64,000 nt of DNA, from contig NZ_FNAE01000001.1 in assembly GCF_900101755.1 (NCBI RefSeq), positions 620,001 through 684,000 on the forward strand, given 5' to 3'. Below the pieces are notes generated by a model. That model ran no database searches. It had not been told where the DNA came from and saw nothing but the letters and a program-made list of their open reading frames with translations. The position numbers and the translations under genes were made by a program. Origin of the DNA: Ectopseudomonas alcaliphila (GTDB lineage Bacteria > Pseudomonadota > Gammaproteobacteria > Pseudomonadales > Pseudomonadaceae). Below, in pieces: positions 18,170 to 25,316 of this stretch; positions within the stretch are counted from its first letter, which is position 1; every line of letters begins with the position of its first letter.

Positions 18170-18931
18170 TTAAAAGCGGAACACCTGCACAGCACCACTG
18201 CGACCCGTTGCACCTTCACGCCCGGGCTGGCCGGGTTTGCCATCGGCCGCACCATCGACGCCGTAGAGCAGGCACCCCCTGGCGGCGCCACCACGGCCGG
18301 GACGTCCCGCTGAACCGGCTGCACCGCCCGCACCGCCGTCGAGCAACACCTGCATGCGCTCGACCTCGACATGGTGCGGCACCTCCAGAACCACGCTGCC
18401 GCCGGCTGCGCCTTCGTGCCCATCGGTGCCGTCCTGACCATCGTGGCCGGCACTGGCCTGCCCCCAGGTGCAACCACCCGGCTGCCCATGCGCACCATCG
18501 AGCCCGGCATAACCCGGCCTGCCCTGACCACCGCGTACATCCAGGGTCAGCGATTCGAATGTCAACTTATGCAGCTTGAGCTTGATCTCCCGCCCGGGAG
18601 TAGCCGGCCGAGTGTAAGTACCAGCCGCACCTTTGGCGCTGATCCAGGCGCCCGGACCGATATCGGCATCCTCAACCACCAGACGCAGCGGCTGATCGCT
18701 GGGCGCTACGCCAATACGCGCGTCGCGGCCCATCAGCAGCTCGCCAATGCGCAACTCCGTCACCGTTGCCGGAATCATCAGGGTCGCCTGATCCGCCACC
18801 TCCAGCCGCTCGAGCTGCAGGCTGCTGCTGGCAACCGGCAAACGCATCAAGGTGTTGGAAGGCACCTTGACCTGAGTAGCAGCCAACGAGGTACCCGCGA
18901 ACAGGCAGAGCAGCAGCGCAAGACTACGCAT
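18170..18931 (-). CDS. exported protein with collagen-like Gly-X-Y tracts
   Basis: Function not recognised. The 253-residue product has a Sec signal peptide (residues 1-17, ending SLA). A central region (20-125) looks beta-rich. The C-terminal half holds four short tracts with Gly at every third position: GRPGYAGLDGAHGQPG, GHDGQDGTDGHEGAAGG, GAGGAAGSAGRPGRGG and GKPGQPGREGATGRSG, separated by beta-like segments. Two cysteines in that half (GGCTWGQ and ARGCLLYG) could form a disulfide. The tracts are too short for a classical long triple helix; a periplasmic or surface structural role is inferred. The start overlaps the end of the DUF1145 gene by eight bases, implying co-translation. Confidence 0.75.
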   Translation of the reverse strand: MRSLALLLCLFAGTSLAATQVKVPSNTLMRLPVASSSLQLERLEVADQATLMIPATVTELRIGELLMGRDARIGVAPSDQPLRLVVEDADIGPGAWISAKGAAGTYTRPATPGREIKLKLHKLTFESLTLDVRGGQGRPGYAGLDGAHGQPGGCTWGQASAGHDGQDGTDGHEGAAGGSVVLEVPHHVEVERMQVLLDGGAGGAAGSAGRPGRGGAARGCLLYGVDGAADGKPGQPGREGATGRSGAVQVFRF

Positions 18932-19229
18932 GGGCAGCCCCCTCGATCACTGCCGTAGAGGCGCTCTCGGACTGTTGCCCGGCGTTCAGCGGGTAGAGGT
19001 GAAAAATGCCGAACAGCAGGACCTGTACACGATCCAGCCAGGGGCTAGTGCGACCGGACAGGAGACCCGAAAACAGCCACAGCTGCGCCCCATGCAGCAG
19101 CGCAAGAAAGGCCGAGAGCAGATAGACGAGTTGCTCGAAAGGAGCGCCGAAACGACCGGCCAGCGCTGCCCCGAATACTAGCCAAAAGGCCAAGGCCAGC
19201 GCCTTGCCCACCATCAACAGTGCTTTCAT
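18924..19229 (-). CDS. DUF1145-type membrane protein
   Basis: A 101-residue inner-membrane protein with about three hydrophobic helices (ALALAFWLVFGAALAG, LVYLLSAFLALLHGAQLWLFSG, VQVLLFGIFHLYPL), consistent with the DUF1145 family. Molecular role unknown. It overlaps the collagen-like gene downstream, so the pair is likely functionally connected or at least co-transcribed. Confidence 0.72.
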   Translation of the reverse strand: MKALLMVGKALALAFWLVFGAALAGRFGAPFEQLVYLLSAFLALLHGAQLWLFSGLLSGRTSPWLDRVQVLLFGIFHLYPLNAGQQSESASTAVIEGAAHA

Positions 19230-19386
19230 CCCCGCCCTCTTGCTCTGGTTTTTCTACTAGCGCAGCACGTTAACCGGTCGCGGCCCGGACCACCAGAGCG
19301 AGGGATTATTTTCCATGGTTTCACCCAACACCAGCCGCAAAAGCGATACCCCCAGGCCTGCGATGACCTGAGGGCATCCCTTTGCT

Positions 19387-20121
19387 TCAACGGGAAACGT
19401 ACAGCTCTACGCGGCGATTCTGAGCACGTCCGGCATCGCTGCCATTGTCCGCCACCGGCTGGCTCTCACCACGGCCTTCGGTACTGAGCTTGCCGGCAGG
19501 CACCCCCTGGGCGACGAGAAAGTCTGCAACACTGCGTGCACGGCGTTCGGACAACCCCTGGTTGTAGGTATCAGAACCGACGCTATCGGTATGCCCGACG
19601 ACCTTGACTGCGACCAGACTGGCGCCGGTCAGACGTGTGCTGACATCGGCAAGCAGGCGCTGCGCCTCCCCCGTCAGTTCGGCTGAGTCGAACGCGAACA
19701 ACACATTGCCCAGGTCGCTGAGGACAATGACCTCATCCTGCACCTGCTGCTCCATCGCCGGCTCGGCGGCAACGCTGGCTGGATATTGCGGCAAAGGACA
19801 GCCGTTATGACCTACAGCAGTACCCGCTGGCGTACCGGGGCAACGATCGCGGCGGTCGAACACACCATCGCCATCTTCATCGCCGTCCTGCGCGTAACAG
19901 ATGATGGTGCCCAGCAGAGCGCCGGCTACCGCGCCGCCTGCTGCCCAGGTAGAACTCTCGATTGCGCCGAGGCCGCCACCGGCCAGGGCTCCAATCGCAC
20001 TGCACAGGGGCCAGTTCCCCTGGTTGAGCGGCGCGTCTCCCGTACTGGAAGTCGTGGCACAACCCGAGAGAACACTGCTGACCAAGAGAAAGGGTAAAAC
20101 CCTCGGAAGCTGGATTCTCAT
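19387..20121 (-). CDS. OmpA-family lipoprotein with calcium-binding TSP3-like repeat
   Basis: A 244-residue outer-membrane lipoprotein with lipidated Cys at 21 (LSGC). Next comes a glycine-rich segment (GALAGGGLGAIESSTWAAGGAVAGALLG) that could span or lie in the membrane. An Asp-rich stretch, DGDEDGDGVFDRRDRCPGTP, is typical of thrombospondin type 3 calcium-binding repeats. The C-terminal OmpA peptidoglycan-binding domain includes GHTDSVGSDTYNQGLSERRA and NRRVELYV. It shares the GAIESSTWA.GGA segment with the OmpA-type gene immediately upstream, so the two are likely ancient duplicates. Its ribosome binding site lies in one arm of a 17-bp hairpin. Confidence 0.87.
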   Translation of the reverse strand: MRIQLPRVLPFLLVSSVLSGCATTSSTGDAPLNQGNWPLCSAIGALAGGGLGAIESSTWAAGGAVAGALLGTIICYAQDGDEDGDGVFDRRDRCPGTPAGTAVGHNGCPLPQYPASVAAEPAMEQQVQDEVIVLSDLGNVLFAFDSAELTGEAQRLLADVSTRLTGASLVAVKVVGHTDSVGSDTYNQGLSERRARSVADFLVAQGVPAGKLSTEGRGESQPVADNGSDAGRAQNRRVELYVSR

Positions 20122-20129
20122 GGCGGTGT

Positions 20130-20166
20130 CTCCTGTGATACCGGCATGTTGCCGGTATCACAGGAG
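20130..20166 (-). promoter_or_regulatory. 17-bp hairpin sequestering a Shine-Dalgarno sequence
   Basis: Perfect inverted repeat: 20130-20146 pairs with 20150-20166, with only three bases between. Read on the minus strand, the 3' arm ends in CACAGGAG, whose AGGAG is the ribosome binding site eight bases before the lipoprotein ATG; the 5' arm begins CTCCT and pairs with it. No T-run follows, so this is not a terminator. As RNA it should block initiation unless opened; as DNA it could also be an operator. Confidence 0.7.
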
Positions 20167-20192
20167 TAAAGACGGCGGCCTGGCTTCGCACA

Positions 20193-20228
20193 AGAAAAGG
20201 CCCGACCGATGGAGAACCGGCCGGGCCT
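20193..20228 (-). terminator. terminator of the upstream OmpA-type gene
   Basis: Stem 20198-20204 with 20222-20228, extended by 3 bp after one mismatch, and followed on the minus strand by TTTTC. It lies 34 bp after the stop of the 209-residue OmpA-family gene and separates it from the next lipoprotein gene. Confidence 0.75.
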
Positions 20229-20261
20229 GTGCGGTTGAAGCCTCTGACGGAGTGAAGCGCC

Positions 20262-20891
20262 TTACGGCTGAGCTTCGACTTCGGCTTCTACGCGACGGTT
20301 GATGGCACGACCATCAGCGGTGGCGTTGTCGGCGACCGGGCGGCTTTCGCCATAACCCACTGCCTGCACGCGGCCGGACTCGACACCGTACTGGTTGACC
20401 AGAACGTCACGCACGGCACTGGCACGGCGCTCGGACAGCCCCTGGTTGTAAGCATCGCTGCCCACGGAGTCGGTGTGACCTTCAACCACGGTGCTGGTCT
20501 GCGGATACTGCTTCATGAAGTCGGCCAGGGCTTTGATATCGCCGTAGCTTTCCTGCTTGACCTGGGCCTTATCGAAGTCGAACTTGACGTCCAGTTCGAC
20601 GCGAACGGCTTCGGCCGGCTCGGCAACGACAACCTCCTCGACAACGACTTCCTCGACGACGGCAACCTGCTGTGCTTCGGCACCATGTACCCAGCAGTAG
20701 GCGGCAGCCATACCGGCACCCACCAGCGCACCACCACCAGCCCAGGTAGAGCTTTCAATTGCCCCTAACGCCGCACCACCAACACCGCCTACAGCTGCGC
20801 AGGTGGGCCAGTCGGTTTTCTGTAGGCCGGCGCAGCCGGTCAGCAGGGTACTCGCCAGAATCAGGGGTACTGCATTCCTTGTGATACTCAT
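20262..20891 (-). CDS. OmpA-family lipoprotein
   Basis: A 209-residue lipoprotein with lipidated Cys at 20 (LLTGC). A short glycine-rich segment follows, then an unusual Glu/Val-only stretch (VVEEVVVEEVVVAEPAEA) around residues 78-95 that may be an extended linker. The OmpA domain contains GHTDSVGSDAYNQGLSERRA and NRRVEAEV. It presumably binds peptidoglycan from the outer membrane. It is divergent from the DUF6231-like gene and has its own terminator. Confidence 0.87.
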   Translation of the reverse strand: MSITRNAVPLILASTLLTGCAGLQKTDWPTCAAVGGVGGAALGAIESSTWAGGGALVGAGMAAAYCWVHGAEAQQVAVVEEVVVEEVVVAEPAEAVRVELDVKFDFDKAQVKQESYGDIKALADFMKQYPQTSTVVEGHTDSVGSDAYNQGLSERRASAVRDVLVNQYGVESGRVQAVGYGESRPVADNATADGRAINRRVEAEVEAQP

Positions 20892-21054
20892 ACTTTAGGT
20901 CTCCAATGTTCATCGGCCCATAACCGACTCAATAGTAGTAAAGACAGGAGTTGTACAATCCGCCAGCTATAGCAGCTTCTGCGGATAATTTTCTCTCACT
21001 CTAGGCCTGATCCCGACACCACGTTAGTCTTTGCAGACTTTTCGAGGAAGTTCG

Positions 21055-21552
21055 ATGACCGCCAGCCTTAGCACCCGTACTCCACAGCAGGCCATTGCGG
21101 CACTGCTTGCCCGCTATACCCCCGAGAAACTGCTGTTACTCGGTGCAAGCGAACTACCGGCAGTCAGCGCCTTTCACAGCGCCCACCCGCAATGTCAGGT
21201 CAGCAATGCCCCTGCTGCTCCCCTGGCGCCTGAACTGGCCGCACAGCGCTTCGACCTGGCACTTCTGGTCGACTGTCTGGAGCACTTACCCAAACGCGAT
21301 GGACTGCAACTACTGGGCGGCATCCGCAATCTCAACGCCAGCCGGGTCGCCGTATTGGTCGACCTCAAGGCAGGTGGTTGGCAGGAAACCGACTTTTTCG
21401 CTCTGGCCATGCAAGCCAGTGAGCAGTTCCAGCGCGAGGGACAGACCCTGCATCTGTTCACTTATGATCTACTCGATTACAAGCAAGTTCCCGACTGGTT
21501 GAATGCAAAGTTCTGGGCCAATCCGGAAAATTTCGGCAAATACTGGTGGTAG
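21055..21552 (+). CDS. conserved protein, possible methyltransferase-like fold (DUF6231-like)
   Basis: A 165-residue soluble protein. The pattern [15 protein letters not shown], then [27 protein letters not shown] and VAVLVDL, resembles a shortened Rossmann-type methyltransferase: a nucleotide-binding loop, then a D-x-x-EHL motif. The usual glycine-rich SAM motif is weak, so catalysis is doubtful. I believe it corresponds to the pseudomonad DUF6231 family, from memory. The start at 21055 follows GAGGAA. It lies four bases before ychJ and is probably co-transcribed with it. Confidence 0.65.
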   Translation: MTASLSTRTPQQAIAALLARYTPEKLLLLGASELPAVSAFHSAHPQCQVSNAPAAPLAPELAAQRFDLALLVDCLEHLPKRDGLQLLGGIRNLNASRVAVLVDLKAGGWQETDFFALAMQASEQFQREGQTLHLFTYDLLDYKQVPDWLNAKFWANPENFGKYWW

Positions 21553-21556
21553 AGCG

Positions 21557-22039
21557 ATGAGCCCACTCGATCCCAATTGCCCCTGCGGCAGCGGCAACCC
21601 TCTGAGCCAGTGTTGCGGCCACTACCACAACGGCACCCACGCGCCCAGCGCAGAGCTGTTGATGCGCTCACGCTACAGCGCTTATGTACTGGGCCTGGTG
21701 GATTACCTGGTAGCCACCACCCTGCCCGCCCAGCAACAGGCGCTCGATCGCGACGCCATGGCCGCCTGGAGCGCCCAAAGTACCTGGCTTGGCCTGGAAG
21801 TTGAGGGCAGCGAGGTATTCGGCGGCAAGCCGGAACACGCCCAAGTCGCGTTCGTCGCCCGCTGGCACGATGACAACGGCGAACATCGCCACCGTGAATG
21901 CTCCGCTTTCGTGCAAGTGGACGGACGCTGGTTCTTCCTCGACCCGACGGCGCCACTGAAAGCCGGACGCAATGACCCTTGCCCCTGCCAAGGCGGGCAG
22001 AAGTTCAAGAAGTGCTGCGCGCCCTACCTGAATTCCTGA
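21557..22039 (+). CDS. ychJ: YchJ-family protein with two SEC-C motifs
   Basis: UPF0225/YchJ protein of 160 residues. An N-terminal SEC-C-type zinc motif ([19 protein letters not shown]) is followed by the central YchJ NTF2-like domain ([21 protein letters not shown]) and a second C-terminal SEC-C motif ([18 protein letters not shown]). The motif is the one SecA uses to bind zinc and SecB. Cellular role unknown. It is immediately downstream of the DUF6231-like gene. Confidence 0.9.
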   Translation: MSPLDPNCPCGSGNPLSQCCGHYHNGTHAPSAELLMRSRYSAYVLGLVDYLVATTLPAQQQALDRDAMAAWSAQSTWLGLEVEGSEVFGGKPEHAQVAFVARWHDDNGEHRHRECSAFVQVDGRWFFLDPTAPLKAGRNDPCPCQGGQKFKKCCAPYLNS

Positions 22040-22106
22040 TTGGCGTTAATCCTGCTTTCTGCTTGAGTTGATACGTCCCGCGAGGACACTCAACAAGGAG
22101 AAAGTC

Positions 22107-23222
22107 ATGCACAAGAAAAGTGGTATCGCTCTTATCCTGGCCAGCCTGCTCATGGGATGCGCCAACCAGCCCGGCGGGCTGCAAGGGGAAACGCTGGATC
22201 TGGGGGACAGCCAGCGCGTCAGCCGCCTGTTCGCCTACCCGAACAACTGCAGCGTAATCTGCTACCGCGACTGGACGCTGGAGCAGACGGTCGAACACTA
22301 CCTGCAACAGAGCCTGACACGCGACGGTTACCCCCAGGCCAATGTGCGCGTAACACGTAACGGGGAACGCGTTCATGCCAGTTTCGAAGGCACGCCAAAG
22401 GATTACGGCAAACCCCTGCTGCAATTGCTGGATACCGGTGACCTGGCCTATCAGGGCGCCAGTCAGCTCAATCGTGACGGCAAATGGCAGTACAACTGGT
22501 ACTTCTTCCTGCCCCTGGGCATGGCACTGGAGAACCGCAAGAGCGTCGAACTGCTGCACTTCCCACCGGACTACTCACTGACTCAGGCTCAGGATTATCT
22601 GCGCTCGAGCACCACCGATCGCTGGGCATCGCTGCTCAGTTTCAATGGTGTACAGGCGGAACACACACCCGCTTACCAGACCATCATCGACATCGCCCCC
22701 ATCGCCGCCCCTGCGAGTGCTGGCAGCGCATTGGAAGGTGTGTACAGCTACTTCAACAGCTATCAACGACGCATGGTCAGCGAGCTCAGCGTCGGCTCGG
22801 GCAATGCCAGCCTGCCGATGGTTGCCTTCGGCGCGCCGGTGCGCAATTGGATCACGCAGCAATACGGGGTGAATCTGCCAGTGCTGGGCCTGGGTCAGAT
22901 CGAGGCAGCGCCTGGACAACAGGTCGCCGTGCTCGGCGCCAATCATCCAAGCTATATCTGGTATGCCGCCGATCCGGCCAACAACAAGGGCAACGAGGAT
23001 GCCGCCAACGCAGTGGGTATCAGGGTCATGGGACAGGACCTGAGCGCCGCCTGCTGGCAGGCCGGCATGGGCCAGCAACCGACAGCTGATCCGCAGCAGA
23101 CGCTGAACACCTGCACCGCAAAATGGCAGGTGACGGATAAACTGCAAACCTGCGAGCTGTTCTTCACCAGCGTGCGCAACCTCAAACCGGAGGAGGCGCA
23201 AGCCAGGTGCAAGGCGAGCTAG
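22107..23222 (+). CDS. uncharacterised lipoprotein
   Basis: A 371-residue lipoprotein starting MHKKSGIALILASLLMGC, with the lipidated Cys at 18 and AAGGAG six bases upstream. I recognise no domain. The body is soluble, with several Trp/Tyr-rich beta-like stretches (GKWQYNWYFFLPLGMALENR) and six further cysteines, three of them in the last 60 residues; disulfides are plausible. It appears monocistronic. Function unknown. Confidence 0.75.
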   Translation: MHKKSGIALILASLLMGCANQPGGLQGETLDLGDSQRVSRLFAYPNNCSVICYRDWTLEQTVEHYLQQSLTRDGYPQANVRVTRNGERVHASFEGTPKDYGKPLLQLLDTGDLAYQGASQLNRDGKWQYNWYFFLPLGMALENRKSVELLHFPPDYSLTQAQDYLRSSTTDRWASLLSFNGVQAEHTPAYQTIIDIAPIAAPASAGSALEGVYSYFNSYQRRMVSELSVGSGNASLPMVAFGAPVRNWITQQYGVNLPVLGLGQIEAAPGQQVAVLGANHPSYIWYAADPANNKGNEDAANAVGIRVMGQDLSAACWQAGMGQQPTADPQQTLNTCTAKWQVTDKLQTCELFFTSVRNLKPEEAQARCKAS

Positions 23223-23238
23223 CCACACTTGATGCAAA

Positions 23239-23271
23239 AACGCCGTGGCTGCCTGCGCAGCTCACGGCGTT
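23239..23271 (-). terminator. hairpin terminator between convergent genes
   Basis: AACGCCGTG pairs with CACGGCGTT and an inner GCTGC pairs with GCAGC, giving a 14-bp stem with one bulged base. On the minus strand it is followed by TTTTTG, so it ends the transcript of the 184-residue conserved protein gene; it may act on the + strand lipoprotein transcript too. Confidence 0.8.
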
Positions 23272-23288
23272 GCAAACCTGCGGGACGA

Positions 23289-23843
23289 TCAATCCTGCAG
23301 TTTCAGATGCGATGTATCCGGTACAGCCGCTGGCGCGGCAGACTTGGCTTGCCCCATATCGCTGCCTACGGGCGCCAGACTGAACTGCGACAAGTCGACC
23401 TGCGGTGCTGCAGCGTCGGGCCTGGCGTCCTGCAGATCGCTGCCCACCGGAGCGATGTCGAAATCCGGTGCATCCACTTCACTGAACGCGGCCATGTACT
23501 CATCTCGTGGCGCGACCCGCAGGCGGCCCGGCTTGGTCGCAGCGGGGGTGACCGCCGGCGCCGAGAGTGGCTCGGCTGGCGGTGGTGGTGCCAGCTCGAC
23601 CTCTTCTATCAGCACGTCCATGTCGACGACCTCGACCCGCGCACCGGCCCGCTCGAGGGTCGCCCGGTATTTTTCTGCCCCGGCGGCATCGAGGTTGTTC
23701 TTGATCACGATGCGACGCCCGGAGAACAACTGGGCAATGCGCTGGGCATCGGCCTGGAACAGCTTGGCCATGTTGGCCTTGACCAGCTCCGGCTGGGCGC
23801 CCGGCACCAATTGCCCGGAGAAGGCGATCTCGTAGCGACTCAT
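23289..23843 (-). CDS. conserved hypothetical protein with disordered C-terminus
   Basis: Two-part protein of 184 residues. Residues 1-75 are a compact alpha/beta region (YEIAFSGQLVPGAQPELVKA, then FSGRRIVIKNNLDAAGAEKY) of a type seen as an N-terminal module in various proteobacterial proteins. The rest is Pro/Ala/Asp-rich low-complexity sequence with two copies of an APVGSD motif. No membrane segment or signal. The ATG at 23843, seven bases after AGGAG, is preferred over the GTG two codons upstream. Function unknown. Confidence 0.7.
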   Translation of the reverse strand: MSRYEIAFSGQLVPGAQPELVKANMAKLFQADAQRIAQLFSGRRIVIKNNLDAAGAEKYRATLERAGARVEVVDMDVLIEEVELAPPPPAEPLSAPAVTPAATKPGRLRVAPRDEYMAAFSEVDAPDFDIAPVGSDLQDARPDAAAPQVDLSQFSLAPVGSDMGQAKSAAPAAVPDTSHLKLQD

Positions 23844-24035
23844 GGTCACACTCCTGTCCTATTCGCCGCTCAGTATGGCGCAGGTTCCTTTGCCCTGACA
23901 CTGCAGGCTTCTCATTCATGCTCTCCCAATCGTCAACGCACCGAAACCGCCACAGTATCTCATTGAAAATAATGAGAGCTTCCCCGTTGCAGCCAAGCGC
24001 TTGCTTGTTACACTGGGCCGCAATGGGGGTATGAA

Positions 24036-24533
24036 ATGTTTTCTCAGGCGCAAATGATAAGAATTATCAGCCTATTGATGTTTTTTGGCCTGCTTTCAGG
24101 CCTGACAGGATGCTCCACCTGGATGACAGGTGGCTTCAAGGACCCGGACGTCCAACTCATCAAAGTTGATGTAGTCAAGGCCAGGCTGCTCGAACAGGAG
24201 TTTCGCCTGCGTTTTCGAATCGACAATCCCAACGGTGTCAGCCTGCCGGTGCGTGGGCTGGACTACAACGTCCATCTCAATGGTATCCAGCTGGCCGAGG
24301 GCTACTCCAACGAGTGGTTCACCGTGCCCGCCCACGGCCACCACACCTTCGAAGTACCAGTGCGCACCAACCTCTGGCGCCATGTGCGGCAGATCGTCAA
24401 AGCACTGGAAAAACCGGACGTGCCGATTCGCTACAGCCTCAAGGGCGAGGTAAAAACCGGCATGTTGTTCGGCCGCAGCGTGCACATGGCGCGTAATGGC
24501 GAGATAATTCCCGGCGATTTCATCCCCGAATAA
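24036..24533 (+). CDS. LEA type 2 (LEA14-like) lipoprotein
   Basis: A 165-residue lipoprotein (LTGC, Cys at 26) followed by a single LEA14/WHy-type beta-sandwich domain: [20 protein letters not shown] and [21 protein letters not shown] are the family hallmarks. Plant relatives are desiccation proteins; the bacterial role is unknown but is probably in the envelope. GGGGGT precedes the start. It is followed after five bases by the SEC-C gene, and probably forms an operon with it and the DUF2489 gene. Confidence 0.85.
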   Translation: MFSQAQMIRIISLLMFFGLLSGLTGCSTWMTGGFKDPDVQLIKVDVVKARLLEQEFRLRFRIDNPNGVSLPVRGLDYNVHLNGIQLAEGYSNEWFTVPAHGHHTFEVPVRTNLWRHVRQIVKALEKPDVPIRYSLKGEVKTGMLFGRSVHMARNGEIIPGDFIPE

Positions 24534-24538
24534 CCTGC

Positions 24539-24745
24539 ATGAGTAACACCATGAGCAACCAACCCCACGTCCACGGCCCTGACTGCAACCATGACCACGA
24601 CCATCACGATCACGGTCATGTGCATGGCCCGCACTGCAATCATGGCCATCAGGAGCCGGTACGCAATACGCTGAAGGATGTCGGCCGCAACGACCCCTGC
24701 CCATGCGGCAGCCTGAAGAAGTTCAAGAAGTGTCACGGCGCCTGA
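24539..24745 (+). CDS. small His-rich SEC-C metal-binding protein
   Basis: A 68-residue protein with an N-terminal half packed with histidine ([20 protein letters not shown] and a following GPHCNHGH). The C-terminal SEC-C motif [20 protein letters not shown] closely resembles the one ending YchJ, but with His as the last ligand. The His stretch suggests Zn, Ni or Cu binding and buffering. A second ATG four codons in is also possible. It sits between the LEA-type lipoprotein and DUF2489 genes with gaps of five and seven bases. Confidence 0.85.
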   Translation: MSNTMSNQPHVHGPDCNHDHDHHDHGHVHGPHCNHGHQEPVRNTLKDVGRNDPCPCGSLKKFKKCHGA

Positions 24746-24752
24746 GCCGCGC

Positions 24753-25217
24753 ATGGATGCCATGACCCTCATCCTGCTACTCACCGGCCTGCTGCTGATC
24801 GCGGCTCTGGCCGCCTATGCCTGGCACCTGTGGCGACGCGTATGGGCAAATCAGCGCGTGCGCGACGAAGCGCAACAAGAACGCCAGCAACGTATCGGCG
24901 GCGATCTGCACATCCTCGCCAGCAGCCTGCTCGACGAGCAACTGCCGTTGATCGAAGGTGCCATCCGCATCAAGGTGCTGCTCGACAACTATGACAGTGC
25001 CCTGAGCAATGACAGCCGCTGCCAGGTGTTCCATCTGCTCTTCGAGGCGACCGCCGAGGCGCCCACGCATGCAGCCTGGAAAGCGTTGGACAAGGCCGAA
25101 CGGCGCCGCTTCGAAAAACGCTTCAACGAGCTCGAACTGCAACACAAGGCCGCCGCCCGCATCGCCGCGCGCTGGTTACTCGACGAAGGGCTGAAGAGGC
25201 CACAGGCAAACGCCTGA
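24753..25217 (+). CDS. DUF2489-type protein with N-terminal membrane anchor
   Basis: A 154-residue protein with one N-terminal membrane helix (TLILLLTGLLLIAALAAYAW) and a cytoplasmic alpha-helical domain matching DUF2489 (LHILASSLLDEQLPLIEGAI). Biochemical role unknown. Probably the last gene of the LEA14/SEC-C/DUF2489 operon. Confidence 0.82.
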   Translation: MDAMTLILLLTGLLLIAALAAYAWHLWRRVWANQRVRDEAQQERQQRIGGDLHILASSLLDEQLPLIEGAIRIKVLLDNYDSALSNDSRCQVFHLLFEATAEAPTHAAWKALDKAERRRFEKRFNELELQHKAAARIAARWLLDEGLKRPQANA

Positions 25218-25316
25218 GGGCTCTTGCCAGGCAGCACCAGCCTCATTACCTTGGCGCCTTTGTGGCCGGTCACTGCGCGACCGGCCTCGACCGTCTGCAT
25301 ACCAAGGAAATTCGCC

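Noticed and set aside
24053..24072. Fur-box-like TGATAAGAATTATCA at codons 7-11 of the LEA14-type lipoprotein gene
   Set aside because: Only a 6-bp arm palindrome, inside coding sequence after a good start codon; not in a promoter position. Likely chance.
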